Positions 37,877 through 48,496 are shown, counted from the first letter of the stretch. The stretch: 64,000 nt of DNA from Acetobacter oryzoeni (GCF_004014775.2 NZ_CP042808.1:2680394-2744393); one strand, 5' to 3'. Numbers and translations are program-made. Notes: a model not told the origin generated them from the letters alone.

Positions 37877-38359
37877 TTATTTAACAGAGGTAATGGCGTT
37901 ACGGTTCTGAGCCCATGCATCTTCATCATCACCCAGAGCGGTCGGACGATCCTTACCGTAGGAGATGGTGGAAATGCGGGAAGAAGCTACGCCCTTAGCA
38001 ACCAGGTAATCACGTGCGGCATTGGCACGACGCTGACCCAGAGCAATGTTGTATTCTTCGGTGCCGCGGTCATCGCAGTTACCTGCAACTTCAACGTTAA
38101 CCTGCGGGTATTTTGCCAGCCAGTCAGCCTGCTTCTGCAGGGTTTCCTTGGCATCATCACGCAGGCCGCTTTTGTTCAGGTCATAGAAAACGCGGTCACC
38201 CACGTTTGCAACCAGATCAGCTTCACTGCCGGGAACGGGGCCGCTGATAGTGGGCTGCGTGGAAGCAGCACCATTGGAGGCACCAGTGTTTGCGTTATCG
38301 TGGGCGCAGGCTGACAGCAGGGCAACCATACCAAGCGCGGCAACTACTTTTAGTCTCAT
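37877..38359 (-). CDS. pal: peptidoglycan-associated lipoprotein Pal
   Basis: Outer-membrane lipoprotein that anchors the membrane to peptidoglycan and binds TolB. It has 160 residues. The lipobox LLSAC gives lipidated Cys18, a short flexible linker follows, and the C-terminal OmpA-like domain contains CDDRGTEEYN and LGQRRANAARDYL, which bind diaminopimelate. It is the abundant member of the cluster, with its own upstream spacer and downstream terminator. Confidence 0.96.
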   Translation of the reverse strand: MRLKVVAALGMVALLSACAHDNANTGASNGAASTQPTISGPVPGSEADLVANVGDRVFYDLNKSGLRDDAKETLQKQADWLAKYPQVNVEVAGNCDDRGTEEYNIALGQRRANAARDYLVAKGVASSRISTISYGKDRPTALGDDEDAWAQNRNAITSVK

Positions 38360-38680
38360 GTGTCGGATCCTGAGAATTAGTTCCTTGCGAAACTATTCGG
38401 AGAAAAGAGTTCTAACCTTGTATCCCCGCGTCTTCTTCTGCTCCTCTCCGAACCCTTCGAAGAGCCGACGAATTTTGGAGACCAACTTGCCCTAAGCCAT
38501 AGCTTATTCTGCGGGTCAAGTTGCATCTCTGTATCTCATACCTGCCATACACTGAGTGAGACGAAAAAGACACAGTTCTGCTTATTGCCTGTATCCGCCT
38601 TTATTGCGGCCAAATTATGGACAACAAAAACCCCGCATCACATTTTTGTGATGCGGGGTTTTCTTTCCGAACAGCCGATT
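38360..38680. other. 321-base spacer between pal and tolB
   Basis: The tolB-proximal end holds a strong terminator (38627-38662). The remainder is not coding and presumably carries the pal promoter. I could not assign convincing -35 and -10 boxes. Confidence 0.4.
38627..38662 (-). terminator. rho-independent terminator after tolB
   Basis: AAAACCCCGCATCACA and TGTGATGCGGGGTTTT form a perfect 16-base stem with a 4-base loop, followed on the minus strand by TTGTTG. It lies 19 bases past the tolB stop and would end the long ruvC-to-tolB transcript. Confidence 0.9.
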
Positions 38681-40045
38681 TTAGCCGTTTAGAGGAGACC
38701 ATGCTGGGTCTGACGCAGCTTCTGGCGTTGGCAGCACGCGGTCATTAAAGCCCGTAATATCCACCATTCCGATGGTGGAGTTAAAGCCTGCACCACCAGC
38801 CCCGGCACGGCTCTGGCGGCAATATGCCAATACGCGGCCATTGGGGCAGAAACTTGGGCTTTCTACCGTAAAGCCCTGTGTCATGATTCGCTCACCCGTG
38901 CCGTCCGGCGCCATAACGCCAAGCGAGAACATACCGCCAGCAATACGGGTAAAAGCAATTAGATCCCCACGAGGAGACCACACTGGAGACCCATACGTGC
39001 CCTGACCGTAAGAAATACGGCGCGCACCACCGCCAGAAGCTGGCATGATGTAAATCTGCGGACTGCCACCACGATCCGAGTTGAAGACGATCTGTGATCC
39101 ATCCGGGCTAAAGCACGGGCTGGTATCAATGGCACCAGACGACGTGATCTGGCGGCGAGAACCAGATGCCAGATCCACAATATACAGATCCGACCCACCA
39201 TTGCGGGTCACTGACAGCACAACAGAACGGCCATCTGGTGAGAAGCGTGGTGCGAAGGAAATACCTTCAAACTCACCCAGAATCTGCTGGCGGCCGCTGG
39301 TCAGATCAAACAGATAAACCCGTGGGCGATTGTTGGCGTAAGACATGAAGGCAATCTGATCCTTCACCGGGCTAAAGCGCGGTGTCAGGGTCAGCCACTT
39401 GCCTGTTGTCAGCATACGGGCATTTGCACCGTCCTGATCCATTACAGCCAGACGTGTGCGCTGATGGCCACGCGGGCCAGAACGAGAGATAAAGGCAATA
39501 CGGGTATCAAAATACCCCTTTTCCCCCAGCATCCGCTCGTAAATCACATCGCCCACAATATGGGCAATACGCCGCCAGTTTGCTGCAGATGTTGTGTAGG
39601 CCGTACCCTGAATCTGCTGATGGCTCAGCACATCCCACAGGCGCATTTCCACCCGCACAGAAGATCCGCCACCAGAAACGGAACCTGTTACCTGCGCATG
39701 CGCGCCCATGCTTTTGGCAGTTGCAAAATCTGGCGTGCCAGATGTTGTGCTGCCGGGCATAACCTTGAACAGGCCTGTATTATTCAGGTCATTCGTCAAC
39801 ACTTCGGCAATTTTTTCGCCCAAGCCACCACCAAAATTGGGGATGATGATGGGGATAGGCGCCGTGCGGGCCTGATCAACCGTAATTTCAGCTTCTGGGG
39901 CACTGGCAGCCGCAAATGCACCAACAGGCATGGCCATAATACCACCAGCAGCCACACTGGCCCCCAGCAGGCTACGCCGACGCAGCGCGCCAGCCAGCAC
40001 ATCGGCTTCCTGATCGGAAATAAGGGGACGGGTACTCATCACCAT
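38681..40045 (-). CDS. tolB: Tol-Pal system protein TolB
   Basis: Periplasmic beta-propeller that binds Pal and TolA. It has 454 residues, with an N-terminal alpha/beta domain and then repeated propeller blades with SPDG-type turns (FSPDGRSVVLS, FSPDGSQIVFNSDRGG). The leader is unusual: RRRSLLGAS precedes a hydrophobic stretch ending at AFA near residue 45, which resembles a twin-arginine signal rather than a standard Sec signal. AGGGAGG is 7 bases before the ATG at 40045. It follows tolA after 23 bases. Confidence 0.96.
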   Translation of the reverse strand: MVMSTRPLISDQEADVLAGALRRRSLLGASVAAGGIMAMPVGAFAAASAPEAEITVDQARTAPIPIIIPNFGGGLGEKIAEVLTNDLNNTGLFKVMPGSTTSGTPDFATAKSMGAHAQVTGSVSGGGSSVRVEMRLWDVLSHQQIQGTAYTTSAANWRRIAHIVGDVIYERMLGEKGYFDTRIAFISRSGPRGHQRTRLAVMDQDGANARMLTTGKWLTLTPRFSPVKDQIAFMSYANNRPRVYLFDLTSGRQQILGEFEGISFAPRFSPDGRSVVLSVTRNGGSDLYIVDLASGSRRQITSSGAIDTSPCFSPDGSQIVFNSDRGGSPQIYIMPASGGGARRISYGQGTYGSPVWSPRGDLIAFTRIAGGMFSLGVMAPDGTGERIMTQGFTVESPSFCPNGRVLAYCRQSRAGAGGAGFNSTIGMVDITGFNDRVLPTPEAASDPAWSPLNG

Positions 40046-40068
40046 GTGTTTTCCTCCCTAAGGCCTGC

Positions 40069-41076
40069 TTAAGGCCTGAATACAAACTTCAGTTGCCGTG
40101 GCTGCCCCAGCAGTTCCTTGGGGATTGGCAGCTTGGCACATGTTGGACTTAGAACAGCAGCCCGTGCTCTTTCAGCCAGCGCACGATACGAAGAATCCGC
40201 ATTCATGCGGGCCTGTGTTTCTGGCGCAAACTGCACAATGCGGGCTTCACCGGTTCCATCTACCGTAACCACCAAATGCGCCACAAAGCTGGCATAATCC
40301 TTGGCGGCAGTATCTTCTGTGTAGCAACGCCTTACCGCAGCCCCGATAGCTTTTTGCTGGCCAGCGCTCAGGCTGCCCGTAATGTTACTACCCACGGGTG
40401 AACCACCACCTTTGGGCGCACCCCCCGCAACCGGATTGGCGCGTGCCTTGGGCGCATGCGTCTGCTTCTGATCCGCCCGGAACGTATCCAACGTTTCCAG
40501 CAGGGAATGAGACTCTGCCTGGCTTTTCTTCGCCTTGTTTGGCTGCGTGATATGAGACGGAACCGCCGCATCCGGTAGCGTATCCGTGGGCTGCGTAATG
40601 GGTGAAGGCGGGGCAACACTGTTCGTCGGCTGCACCGGAGATGGTGGAGACGGCGGTGTTTTCACAACTTCAGGAGATGGTTCTTCCGCCTTGGGGGGCA
40701 GAGGCACATCTGGCAGCTTTTCAGATTCCGGCACAGGTGGCGGCGGAACAGGCTGTGGCGGCGGAGGTGGCGGCGGGGCCTCCTCATTCGGCACATCCTT
40801 CGGAGGCTCTGGCGTAGGCGGAGCTTCCTTTTCTTCCGGTGCTGGGGGCTTGGGTTCAGCCGCAGCCTTTTCCGCCTTGGCGGCAGGGCCACCTTCTTGT
40901 GCGTCCGACTGCTCGAACTGCATTTCAATCGTAGGCTGTGGGGGCTCTTCCGGCGGCTTGGGCGGCGGAAGAGTGATCAGCAGTGCCAGCAGAAGCGCGA
41001 CATGCGCGCCCCCTGACAGATAAAGCGATCGCCGGAGTATAATCTGATCAGACCGGCGTGGCCTTGCCATGGGCAT
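40069..41076 (-). CDS. tolA: TolA/TonB-type energy transducer
   Basis: Inner-membrane protein that spans the periplasm and couples TolQR energy to TolB-Pal. It has 335 residues: a single N-terminal membrane segment near 19-36, a very Pro/Glu/Ala-rich spacer from about 37 to 180 with runs of six or more prolines, and a C-terminal globular domain with a Cys pair (RRCYTED and SPTCAKLP). GGAGAGG lies 7 bases before the ATG. The poly-Pro spacer, instead of the long Ala/Lys helix of enteric TolA, gives it a TonB-like look. Confidence 0.93.
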   Translation of the reverse strand: MPMARPRRSDQIILRRSLYLSGGAHVALLLALLITLPPPKPPEEPPQPTIEMQFEQSDAQEGGPAAKAEKAAAEPKPPAPEEKEAPPTPEPPKDVPNEEAPPPPPPPQPVPPPPVPESEKLPDVPLPPKAEEPSPEVVKTPPSPPSPVQPTNSVAPPSPITQPTDTLPDAAVPSHITQPNKAKKSQAESHSLLETLDTFRADQKQTHAPKARANPVAGGAPKGGGSPVGSNITGSLSAGQQKAIGAAVRRCYTEDTAAKDYASFVAHLVVTVDGTGEARIVQFAPETQARMNADSSYRALAERARAAVLSPTCAKLPIPKELLGQPRQLKFVFRP

Positions 41077-41106
41077 TGTTCGTACCTCTCCACCCTATCG
41101 GATGGC

Positions 41107-41538
41107 TTAATGCCCACTGCTGGCAGGTTGCTGCGCCAGCAGAGCCACATGCGTAAAGCCGCCTTCCGTAATCTGCCCCATAACCTGCATGACCTGCCCA
41201 TAATCAATATGGGCATCCCCGCGTACAAAAATACGGTGGGAAGGATCATTGTTGGAAGCAGCCTTCAGTTGGGCCACAAGCTGATCTGCTGTAACGGGGT
41301 TATCCCCCAGATACAGCGTGCCATCAGACTTGATGGAAACGGTAATGGGCTTGCTGTCTGAATTAACCGGGCGCGCATCTGTTTTGGGCAGATCAACATT
41401 TACGCCGCTGGTCATCATTGGAGATGTCACCATAAAGATGATCAGCAGCACCAACATCACGTCCACCATGGGAGTGACGTTAATTTCGGCCATCGGACGC
41501 CTGCGGCGGCGTCCGCTTCCTCCCGACGGCATTGCCAT
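41107..41538 (-). CDS. tolR: biopolymer transporter TolR
   Basis: Inner-membrane stator protein that forms the proton channel with TolQ. It has 143 residues. The single membrane helix near 20-40 contains the proton-binding Asp in MVDVMLVLLIIFMV. A periplasmic ExbD/TolR domain follows with the RGDAHIDYG block. It lies 3 bases after tolQ, with AGAGG upstream of the ATG. Confidence 0.96.
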   Translation of the reverse strand: MAMPSGGSGRRRRRPMAEINVTPMVDVMLVLLIIFMVTSPMMTSGVNVDLPKTDARPVNSDSKPITVSIKSDGTLYLGDNPVTADQLVAQLKAASNNDPSHRIFVRGDAHIDYGQVMQVMGQITEGGFTHVALLAQQPASSGH

Positions 41539-41541
41539 ATC

Positions 41542-42261
41542 TCAGGTCCTCTCTTCGGACTGGCGAGAAAGAATGGCAGCAAACTCGGTGCCAAAACCTT
41601 CCAGGCGATCCTGGAAAAGGTCCATGCTGTTGCTGATGACGTTATACGCCACATAAGCTGGAATAGCCGTTAGCAGGCCAATAGCCGTTGCAAACAGAGC
41701 TTCGGAAATACCGGGGGCCACAACGCTAAGGTTTGTATTGTGTTCAGCCGCAATAGAACTGAAGGAATGCATGATCCCCCAGACCGTGCCAAACAGGCCA
41801 ACAAACGGTGCAACAGGTGCAACGGTGGCCAGAAAGATTACCCAGCGGCGCAGGCGGTCCATTTCCCGCGTGATGGTAATGCCAATGGCGCGGTCAACAC
41901 GTTCCTTAACGCCGCCACGCACCAGATCCACACCGGGAATACGGGCTGAACGCCGCCATTCCCCCATGGCTGCACCAAATACGGCAGACATTGGGTTGGT
42001 AGGCTTGGCGCCATCGCTTTCGTACAGATCATCAAGGCTGCCACCAGACCAGAAGCGATCTTCAAACCCTGTGGCTTCACGATTGATGCGACGCAACGTG
42101 ACAAACTTGTCCAGAATAATTGCCCATACCATTACGCTGCAAATCAGCAGCCCCAGCATGACAATTTTAACAACAAGCGAGGCGTGCATGAACAACGCCC
42201 ATACTGACAAATCCCCCGCCGCACTTACGCCGAGATTTGCCGCATCAACCGCACGATCCAA
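41542..42261 (-). CDS. tolQ: TolQ proton channel protein
   Basis: MotA/TolQ/ExbB family inner-membrane protein with three membrane helices, near 22-44, 134-156 and 172-195. VGLFGTVWGIMHSF in the second helix and the LLTAIPAYVAYN block are diagnostic. I chose TTG at 42261 because AGGAGG lies 5 bases upstream, giving 239 residues. A GTG at 42282 in the same frame would add seven residues but lacks a ribosome site. First of tolQRAB. Confidence 0.95.
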   Translation of the reverse strand: MDRAVDAANLGVSAAGDLSVWALFMHASLVVKIVMLGLLICSVMVWAIILDKFVTLRRINREATGFEDRFWSGGSLDDLYESDGAKPTNPMSAVFGAAMGEWRRSARIPGVDLVRGGVKERVDRAIGITITREMDRLRRWVIFLATVAPVAPFVGLFGTVWGIMHSFSSIAAEHNTNLSVVAPGISEALFATAIGLLTAIPAYVAYNVISNSMDLFQDRLEGFGTEFAAILSRQSEERT

Positions 42262-42380
42262 TAATGCCTCCTGCCTCTGCACCCCTTACGGGCGATCTGT
42301 CTCCGACTCGGTCGAGACACATGCTTTGCCCGACGCTTCTGCTTCTTACTTGGTTACTCAAAAAAGCAGAAGAGGCGCTT

Positions 42381-42794
42381 TCATCCCTTTGGTGCCAATT
42401 TTTGCAACAAATCACGCCATAACGGCGGAAATCGGGCAGGACGCCCATCTGATACTTTCACGCAGGCCAGACCAACCTCAACCTGAGCGCATATATCATC
42501 ACCGCGTGTGCATAGCTGATCCAATCGGCAGCTGGCGGCCCTCAGGTCAATCAAGCGGGTGGTAACTGTTACAATATCATCCAGTTTCAAGGGCATTTTG
42601 TAGGCAAGGCGGGCATCACGCACCACAAAAACGAGCCCATATTCTTCCTGCAAACTTGATGCCGGCATACCCAAGCTCCGAATCGCTTCAGTACGCGCAC
42701 GCTCTGCAAAGGCAAGATACCGCGCGTGGTACACAATGCCGCCTGCATCTGTATCTTCGTAATAGATTCTAAAATCTATGGAGTGGGTGGTCAT
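42381..42794 (-). CDS. ybgC: tol-pal system acyl-CoA thioesterase YbgC
   Basis: Hotdog-fold thioesterase of 137 residues that hydrolyses acyl-CoA and may act in phospholipid metabolism at the inner membrane. [17 protein letters not shown] near 11-27 contains the catalytic Asp16 and the family signature. The start overlaps the ruvB stop as ATGA, and tolQ follows about 120 bases later, so it bridges the ruv and tol groups. Confidence 0.95.
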   Translation of the reverse strand: MTTHSIDFRIYYEDTDAGGIVYHARYLAFAERARTEAIRSLGMPASSLQEEYGLVFVVRDARLAYKMPLKLDDIVTVTTRLIDLRAASCRLDQLCTRGDDICAQVEVGLACVKVSDGRPARFPPLWRDLLQKLAPKG

Positions 42795-43867
42795 TCTTCC
42801 CCCTCATCCTCGCCTGCAAGGAAATCCATCTGCTGGTTGCCCCCGGTAGCAGAAGCCGGAGGGGTAAGCCCCAGATGCCGCCAGCCGCGTTCACCAAGAA
42901 CACGACCGCGTGTGGTACGCAAAACCAGACCTTCCTGAATCAGGTAAGGTTCAATCACATCTTCCAATGTATCGCGCGATTCGGCCAAAGCTGCCGCCAG
43001 CGTTTCCACACCAACCGGGCCGCCGTGATGATATTCGGCAATTCGGCGCAGATAACGCCTATCCATGGCATCCAGCCCAAGCGCATCAACCTCTAGCCGC
43101 TTGAGGGCAGCATCTGCCACTTCTGCTTCTACCGGCACCCCGGCAGGCACGGTTACAGATGCAAAATCCCGCACACGGCGCAACAGTCGCCCGGCAATAC
43201 GGGGTGTGCCGCGTGAACGACGGGCAATTTCCATTGCACCACCGAGTGTCAGAGCAAAATCCAACTTTTCCGCCCCACGCGCCACAATTTTACATAGCTC
43301 TTCTGGCGTATAAAAAACCAACCGCAGCGGAATGCCAAACCTGTCCCGCAATGGCGTGGCCAAAAGCCCTGCCCGCGTGGTGGCGGCCACAAGCGTAAAC
43401 GGCGGCAAATCTATACGGACAGACCTTGCTGCTGGGCCTTCACCAATAATCAGATCAAGCTGGAAATCTTCCATCGCAGGATAGAGAATTTCCTCAATGG
43501 CTGGCTGGAGGCGATGAATCTCATCAATAAACAGCACGTCACGGGGCTGTAGATTGGTAAGAATAGCAGCTAGATCACCCGCACGCTGGATAACGGGGCC
43601 AGACGTAGCCCGAAAACCCACCCCCAATTCACGTGCAACAATCTGGGCCAAAGTTGTTTTACCCAACCCCGGAGGCCCATGCAGCAGAACATGATCTAAG
43701 GCATCACCACGCTGTTTAGCGGCCTTGATGAAGATGGAAAGGTTTTCCCGGCTAGCCTTCTGGCCTGTAAAATCATGCAGTGTTTGCGGGCGAAGCGTGG
43801 ATTCACCAACATCCTCCTCCCGCCGTGCCGCATCAATTTCCCGATCAGGCGTAAACTCCGCACTCAT
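42791..43867 (-). CDS. ruvB: Holliday junction helicase RuvB
   Basis: AAA+ ring motor that drives branch migration with RuvA. It has 358 residues, with Walker A GPPGLGKT at 64-71, Walker [10 protein letters not shown] near 113-121, sensor I AATTRAG, and a C-terminal winged helix. The ATG overlaps the ruvA stop (ATGA). The N- and C-terminal acidic tails are slightly extended. Confidence 0.98.
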   Translation of the reverse strand: MSAEFTPDREIDAARREEDVGESTLRPQTLHDFTGQKASRENLSIFIKAAKQRGDALDHVLLHGPPGLGKTTLAQIVARELGVGFRATSGPVIQRAGDLAAILTNLQPRDVLFIDEIHRLQPAIEEILYPAMEDFQLDLIIGEGPAARSVRIDLPPFTLVAATTRAGLLATPLRDRFGIPLRLVFYTPEELCKIVARGAEKLDFALTLGGAMEIARRSRGTPRIAGRLLRRVRDFASVTVPAGVPVEAEVADAALKRLEVDALGLDAMDRRYLRRIAEYHHGGPVGVETLAAALAESRDTLEDVIEPYLIQEGLVLRTTRGRVLGERGWRHLGLTPPASATGGNQQMDFLAGEDEGEE

Positions 43868-44471
43868 CGGGCAAGGTCTTTCAGGCTGTCACGAATCACC
43901 AGATCCAGCGTGGCAGCCGCCCCGTGCGCATCCATGACTTTCCGCACCACGGGTGCCGCTTCTGCCCGGCGAAAACCCAAGCCAGCCAGCGCCATAAGGG
44001 CATCTACCTCTATACTACCTGCAGGGGTTGCCATGGCCGGAATGGTAATACCGCCACCACCACCGGGCATTTTGCCAGCTTTATCGCGCAGCTCTGTCAG
44101 AATCCGTTCTGCCAGCCTACCGCCCACACCGGGCGCACGCGTAAGGCTGGCTTTATCTGATGTCATCAGCGCGGCCACCAATTCTCCGGGTGACAAGGTG
44201 GAAAGGATACCAAGGGCAACCTTTGCCCCCACCCCTGCACGCTTGTTAACAGCCGGAACCATTCACGCTCAGCACTTTCCATAAACCCGTACAGAAGAAT
44301 GGCATCTTCACGCACAACGGTTTCTATCAGAATCCGTGCTTTTTCTGGTGGGTTTGGCAACGCGGCCAACGTACGTGTGGAGGCCGCAACAAGATAGCCC
44401 ACACCGTTTACGTCTATAACGCAGCTTCCCAGATCAACCTGAATGACCAATCCGCATAAAAACGCAATCAT
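43864..44471 (-). pseudogene. ruvA: Holliday junction protein RuvA, single-base frameshift
   Basis: RuvA binds the four-way junction and recruits RuvB. The first frame runs from ATG 44471 (MIAFLCG) through the OB domain to RLLTSVQG. The second frame resumes at VGAKVALGIL and continues through both helix-hairpin-helix motifs and domain III to the stop at 43864. The two are joined correctly only if one G is added to the G4 run at 44232-44235, giving about 203 residues of normal RuvA. Either the gene is frameshifted or one base of a homopolymer was missed in sequencing. Neighbouring ATGA overlaps with ruvC and ruvB are intact. Confidence 0.9.
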
Positions 44472-44974
44472 GCCATTCTTACCCCGGCTGCAATATGGCG
44501 TGCACTGGCACGATGATGCGCATGGCAAATAGCAACAGCCAGCGCATCCGAAGCATCTGCACGGATAATTTCTGCTCCGGGCAAAAGCCGCCGCACCATC
44601 ATTTCCACCTGTTTTTTATCTGCTGATCCGGTGCCAACAACCGATTTTTTAACAGAAAGCGCGCCGTATTCTGCCACGCTTACCCCAGCCAATGCAGGCA
44701 CCAACAACGCCACGCCACGCGCATAACCCAGCTTAAGGGTGGCCGAACCGTTACGGTTTACGTAAGTTTCTTCAACAGCTGCTTCTTGCGGTTCCAACCT
44801 GTCTATCAGCATCAGCAGGTTGTCATGCAGCACCTTTAATCGGTCTGGCACGCTATCAGCGCTATTGGTTGCAATAACGCCATTTTCAACATGCCGGAGC
44901 CGATTGCCCTCGACATCAATCACGCCCCACCCTGTAAATCGCAGGCCGGGATCAATGCCGAGCAGACGTACCAT
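44468..44974 (-). CDS. ruvC: Holliday junction resolvase RuvC
   Basis: RNase H-fold endonuclease that cuts Holliday junctions. It has 168 residues. GIDPGLRFTGWG at 6-17 supplies catalytic Asp8, EETYVNRN contains the middle acidic residue, and DASDALAVAICHAHH gives the C-terminal acidic pair. It follows yebC after 6 bases, and its stop overlaps the ruvA start. Confidence 0.97.
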   Translation of the reverse strand: MVRLLGIDPGLRFTGWGVIDVEGNRLRHVENGVIATNSADSVPDRLKVLHDNLLMLIDRLEPQEAAVEETYVNRNGSATLKLGYARGVALLVPALAGVSVAEYGALSVKKSVVGTGSADKKQVEMMVRRLLPGAEIIRADASDALAVAICHAHHRASARHIAAGVRMA

Positions 44975-44980
44975 TATGAT

Positions 44981-45730
44981 TTATGCCGAAAGTTTTTCGG
45001 CCAGATCATCCGGCAGGTCAAAATTGGCGTACACATTTTGCACGTCATCATGGTCTTCAAGCGTATCCAACAGCTTGAACAGGCTGCGTGCTTTATCTTC
45101 ATCCAGCGTTACGGTGTTTTCGGGGCGCCAGTCCAACTTAGCACTTTCCGGCTCACCAAAGCGCGCTTCCAGCGCATCCTTCACTGCAAAGAAGGATTCC
45201 ACTTCACATGTCACTTCATGTGAGGTTTCGGTGGAAACAACATTTTCTGCACCAGCTTCAATAGCCGCTTCCAACATTTCATCTTCAGAAGCAACAGAAG
45301 CCGGATATGTAATCACACCCAAGCGGCGGAACATGAAAGAAACGGAATTGGTTTCCCCCATAGAGCCACCGTGCTTAGAAAAAGCTGCTCGCACATCAGA
45401 TGCTGTGCGGTTGCGGTTATCGGTCAACCCTTCAACAATAACGGCTACACCGGCAGGGCCGTAGCCTTCGTACCGCACTTCCACATAGTCATCACCACCT
45501 GCAGCACCAGATGCCTTTTTAATGGCGCGTTCAATGGTGTCTTTGGGCATGTTCACTTCACGCGCGGCAGAAATAGCTGCACGCAAACGTGGGTTGGCTG
45601 CCGGATCAGGCAAGCCCGAACGCGTTGCTACCGTCAGTTCACGAATAACCTTACCAAACTGCTTGGAGCGTTTTGCATCCTGCGCACCTTTACGGTGCAT
45701 AATGTTCTTAAACTGGGAATGACCAGCCAT
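44981..45730 (-). CDS. yebC: YebC/PmpR family translation or transcription factor
   Basis: A 249-residue YebC/TACO1 protein. The N-terminus [17 protein letters not shown] and the [11 protein letters not shown] block are diagnostic. Family members bind DNA or help ribosomes at polyproline stretches. It sits upstream of ruvC, a very common placement. The nearby tolA with its proline runs would be a plausible client if it acts in translation (inference). Confidence 0.96.
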   Translation of the reverse strand: MAGHSQFKNIMHRKGAQDAKRSKQFGKVIRELTVATRSGLPDPAANPRLRAAISAAREVNMPKDTIERAIKKASGAAGGDDYVEVRYEGYGPAGVAVIVEGLTDNRNRTASDVRAAFSKHGGSMGETNSVSFMFRRLGVITYPASVASEDEMLEAAIEAGAENVVSTETSHEVTCEVESFFAVKDALEARFGEPESAKLDWRPENTVTLDEDKARSLFKLLDTLEDHDDVQNVYANFDLPDDLAEKLSA

Positions 45731-45769
45731 CTTCCTTACCTTGTCGTCTGCAACAATGCCGGGCAGGCC

Positions 45770-48496
45770 TTAGACAAGCCGCCCATGACAATGCTTGTAT
45801 TTCTGGCCCGAACCACATGGGCAGGGCGCGTTACGAGGTGTTTCACCCCAGCTTGAAGGATCATCCGGCATAATGGCGCTGCCACCGATAGGCGTGGCCA
45901 TTTCCGGCGATGCACCAGGTGAAAGGCCAGGCCCCGGTTCTGAGGCGTATCCCTGCACTTCTGGATCAGCATGGATTTCTGCCGTATCGGCAAACGGATC
46001 AGCCGCTGCTGGCGGAGGTGTCACTTCCACCCGTGCCATCAGCCCCACCACACGCTGGCGCATTTCTTCCAACATGAATGTAAACAGCTGGAAGGCTTCG
46101 TGCTTATATTCGTTCAGCGGATCTTTCTGGCCGTAAGCACGTAGGCCAATGCCCTGCCGCAACTGATCCAGCGCATGCAGATGCTCTTTCCACACGGCGT
46201 CATATGTTGTCAGCAGAATCTGCTTTTCAATAAAGCGCATCAGATCCGGGCCGATATTGGCTGCTCGGGCAGCTTGCGCCTGAGTGGCAGCCTGACTGAT
46301 CCTGTCAGCCACAGCCTCGGCATCCATACCGTCTTCCTTGGCCCAAGCTGCTATTGGCAGATCCAAGCCAAAGGCTTTTTGTACATCTTCCGTAAGGCCA
46401 GCTACATCCCATTGTTCTGCAAAAGATTTTTCTGGGATACGGCGCGCAACCATCGCGTCAATGACATCTTCCTGCGCTTCCATCACAATAGAAGAGACAT
46501 CTTCAGTCGCCATAAATTCACGGCGCTGAGCGTACACTTCCTTGCGCTGGTCGTTCATCACGTCATCGTATTTGAGCGTGTTCTTGCGCATATCGAAGTT
46601 GCGGGCTTCGACCTTTCTTTGCGCCCGTTCCAGCGCCTTGCTCAACCACGGATGAACAATGGCCTCGCCTTCCTTCATACCCATTTTCTGGAACATTCCG
46701 CTCATGCGGTCTGAACCGAAAATACGCATCAGATCATCCTGAAGCGAGATAAAGAACTTGGAGTTGCCGGGGTCACCCTGGCGCCCTGCACGGCCACGCA
46801 ACTGGTTATCAATACGGCGGCTTTCATGCCGTTCCGTGCCGATAACATACAGGCCACCTGCCTGCTGCACGATGTCATGATCCCGCGCAACACGATCACG
46901 GATTTCCTTCTCAGCAGCTTCACGCTCCGGAGACTCTTCCATATCCCCCAAGGTTTGGGAGATCAGCATTTCCACGTTACCACCGAGCTTAATATCCGTG
47001 CCTCGGCCAGCCATGTTGGTGGCAATGGTAATGGCACCCGGTGCCCCTGCCTGCGCCACAATCTTTGCTTCCATTTCATGGAAACGGGCGTTCAACACGT
47101 TATGTGGAATGGCTTCACGTTTCAGCAGGTCTGAAAGCGCTTCACTTTTTTCAATCGACGTGGTGCCAACCAGAATCGGCTGGCCGCGTTCGTGCACATC
47201 CCGGATAAGTTTGACAACAGCAGCAAACTTTTCCTGCTCTGTCAGATAGATCTCGTCGTCTTCATCCTTACGGGCAACCGGACGGTTGGTAGGAATGGCC
47301 ACCACATCCAGATTATAGATTTCTGCAAACTCATCCGCCTCTGTCATGGCGGTGCCGGTCATGCCGGAAAGCTTAGGATAAAGGCGGAAATAGTTCTGGA
47401 AGGTGATGGAAGCCAGCGTCTGATTTTCCTGCTGGACTTCCACGTGTTCCTTGGCTTCCAGCGCCTGATGCAAGCCATCGGAATACCGGCGGCCTTCCAT
47501 CATGCGGCCGGTGAATTCGTCAATAATCACCACTTTGCCATCGCGCACGATGTAATCCACATCCCGCGAGAACAGCGTATGCGCCCGCAAGGACTGCTGA
47601 ACATGATGCACAACAGCTACATGCTGCAGATCATAAAGCCCGCCTTCATCCAGCACACCTGCCTGACGCAGCAGATTTTCTACATGATCGGAGCCAGAAT
47701 CGGTCAAAATAACGGTGCGGAACTTTTCGTCTTTTTCAAACGTGGTCGGATCCTGCACAAGCTGGGCAACCACAGCATCGACCGCACGATACAGATCTGA
47801 GCTATCTTCTGCTGGCCCGGAAATAATCAGCGGCGTACGGGCTTCGTCAATCAGGATCGAATCCACTTCATCCACAATCGCGTGGTAGAAGGGACGCTGC
47901 ACCATTTCGCCCAATTGGTACTTCATATTATCGCGCAGATAATCGAAGCCGAATTCGTTGTTTGTGCCGTACGTAATATCGGACGCATAAGCCTGACGGC
48001 GCGCATCATCAGGCATGTTGGGCACGATCACGCCCGTTGTCAGGCCCAAAAAGCTGTAAAGCCGCCCCATCTCTGCTGCGTCACGCGCGGCAAGATAGTC
48101 GTTTACGGTCACAACATGCACGCCCTTGCCTGCCAACGCGCTGAGATACACAGCCAGCGTGGCCACCAGGGTTTTACCTTCCCCGGTGCGCATTTCTGCA
48201 ATGCGGCCAGAATGAAGCACCATGCCGCCAATCAGCTGCACGTCAAAATGCCGCATTCCCAACACCCTGCGCGAGGCCTCACGGCACACGGCAAAGGCTT
48301 CAGGAAGCAGATCATCCAGACTTTCGCCTTTGGCGATCCGATCCCGGAATTCCTGCGTTTTGCCAGAAAGGGCGGTATCATCCAACGCCTGCACCTGTGG
48401 TTCAAGCGCGTTGATCTCCGGCACCCGGCGTTGAAATATCTTAAGCGTCCGGTCGTTGGCGGTGCCGAACAGGGCGCGGACAAAGCGTGAAAGCAT
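45770..48496 (-). CDS. secA: preprotein translocase ATPase SecA
   Basis: Motor that drives proteins through SecYEG. It has 908 residues from the ATG at 48496, which has GGAAAGG 5 bases upstream; a GTG at 48502 is the alternative. Walker A MRTGEGKT is near 102-109, DEVDSIL is Walker B, and [10 protein letters not shown] is the helicase VI block. The C-terminal zinc motif [12 protein letters not shown], which binds SecB and phospholipid, is intact. It precedes yebC and diverges from the PpiC gene. Confidence 0.98.
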   Translation of the reverse strand: MLSRFVRALFGTANDRTLKIFQRRVPEINALEPQVQALDDTALSGKTQEFRDRIAKGESLDDLLPEAFAVCREASRRVLGMRHFDVQLIGGMVLHSGRIAEMRTGEGKTLVATLAVYLSALAGKGVHVVTVNDYLAARDAAEMGRLYSFLGLTTGVIVPNMPDDARRQAYASDITYGTNNEFGFDYLRDNMKYQLGEMVQRPFYHAIVDEVDSILIDEARTPLIISGPAEDSSDLYRAVDAVVAQLVQDPTTFEKDEKFRTVILTDSGSDHVENLLRQAGVLDEGGLYDLQHVAVVHHVQQSLRAHTLFSRDVDYIVRDGKVVIIDEFTGRMMEGRRYSDGLHQALEAKEHVEVQQENQTLASITFQNYFRLYPKLSGMTGTAMTEADEFAEIYNLDVVAIPTNRPVARKDEDDEIYLTEQEKFAAVVKLIRDVHERGQPILVGTTSIEKSEALSDLLKREAIPHNVLNARFHEMEAKIVAQAGAPGAITIATNMAGRGTDIKLGGNVEMLISQTLGDMEESPEREAAEKEIRDRVARDHDIVQQAGGLYVIGTERHESRRIDNQLRGRAGRQGDPGNSKFFISLQDDLMRIFGSDRMSGMFQKMGMKEGEAIVHPWLSKALERAQRKVEARNFDMRKNTLKYDDVMNDQRKEVYAQRREFMATEDVSSIVMEAQEDVIDAMVARRIPEKSFAEQWDVAGLTEDVQKAFGLDLPIAAWAKEDGMDAEAVADRISQAATQAQAARAANIGPDLMRFIEKQILLTTYDAVWKEHLHALDQLRQGIGLRAYGQKDPLNEYKHEAFQLFTFMLEEMRQRVVGLMARVEVTPPPAAADPFADTAEIHADPEVQGYASEPGPGLSPGASPEMATPIGGSAIMPDDPSSWGETPRNAPCPCGSGQKYKHCHGRLV

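Noticed and set aside
40586..41023. 145-codon Gly/Ser-rich frame on the plus strand
   Set aside because: It is the reverse reading of the proline-rich spacer of tolA; the poly-Pro codons give poly-Gly on the other strand.
47192..48490. Two 202-codon plus-strand frames
   Set aside because: Both are antisense to secA, with no start context and no recognisable domain.
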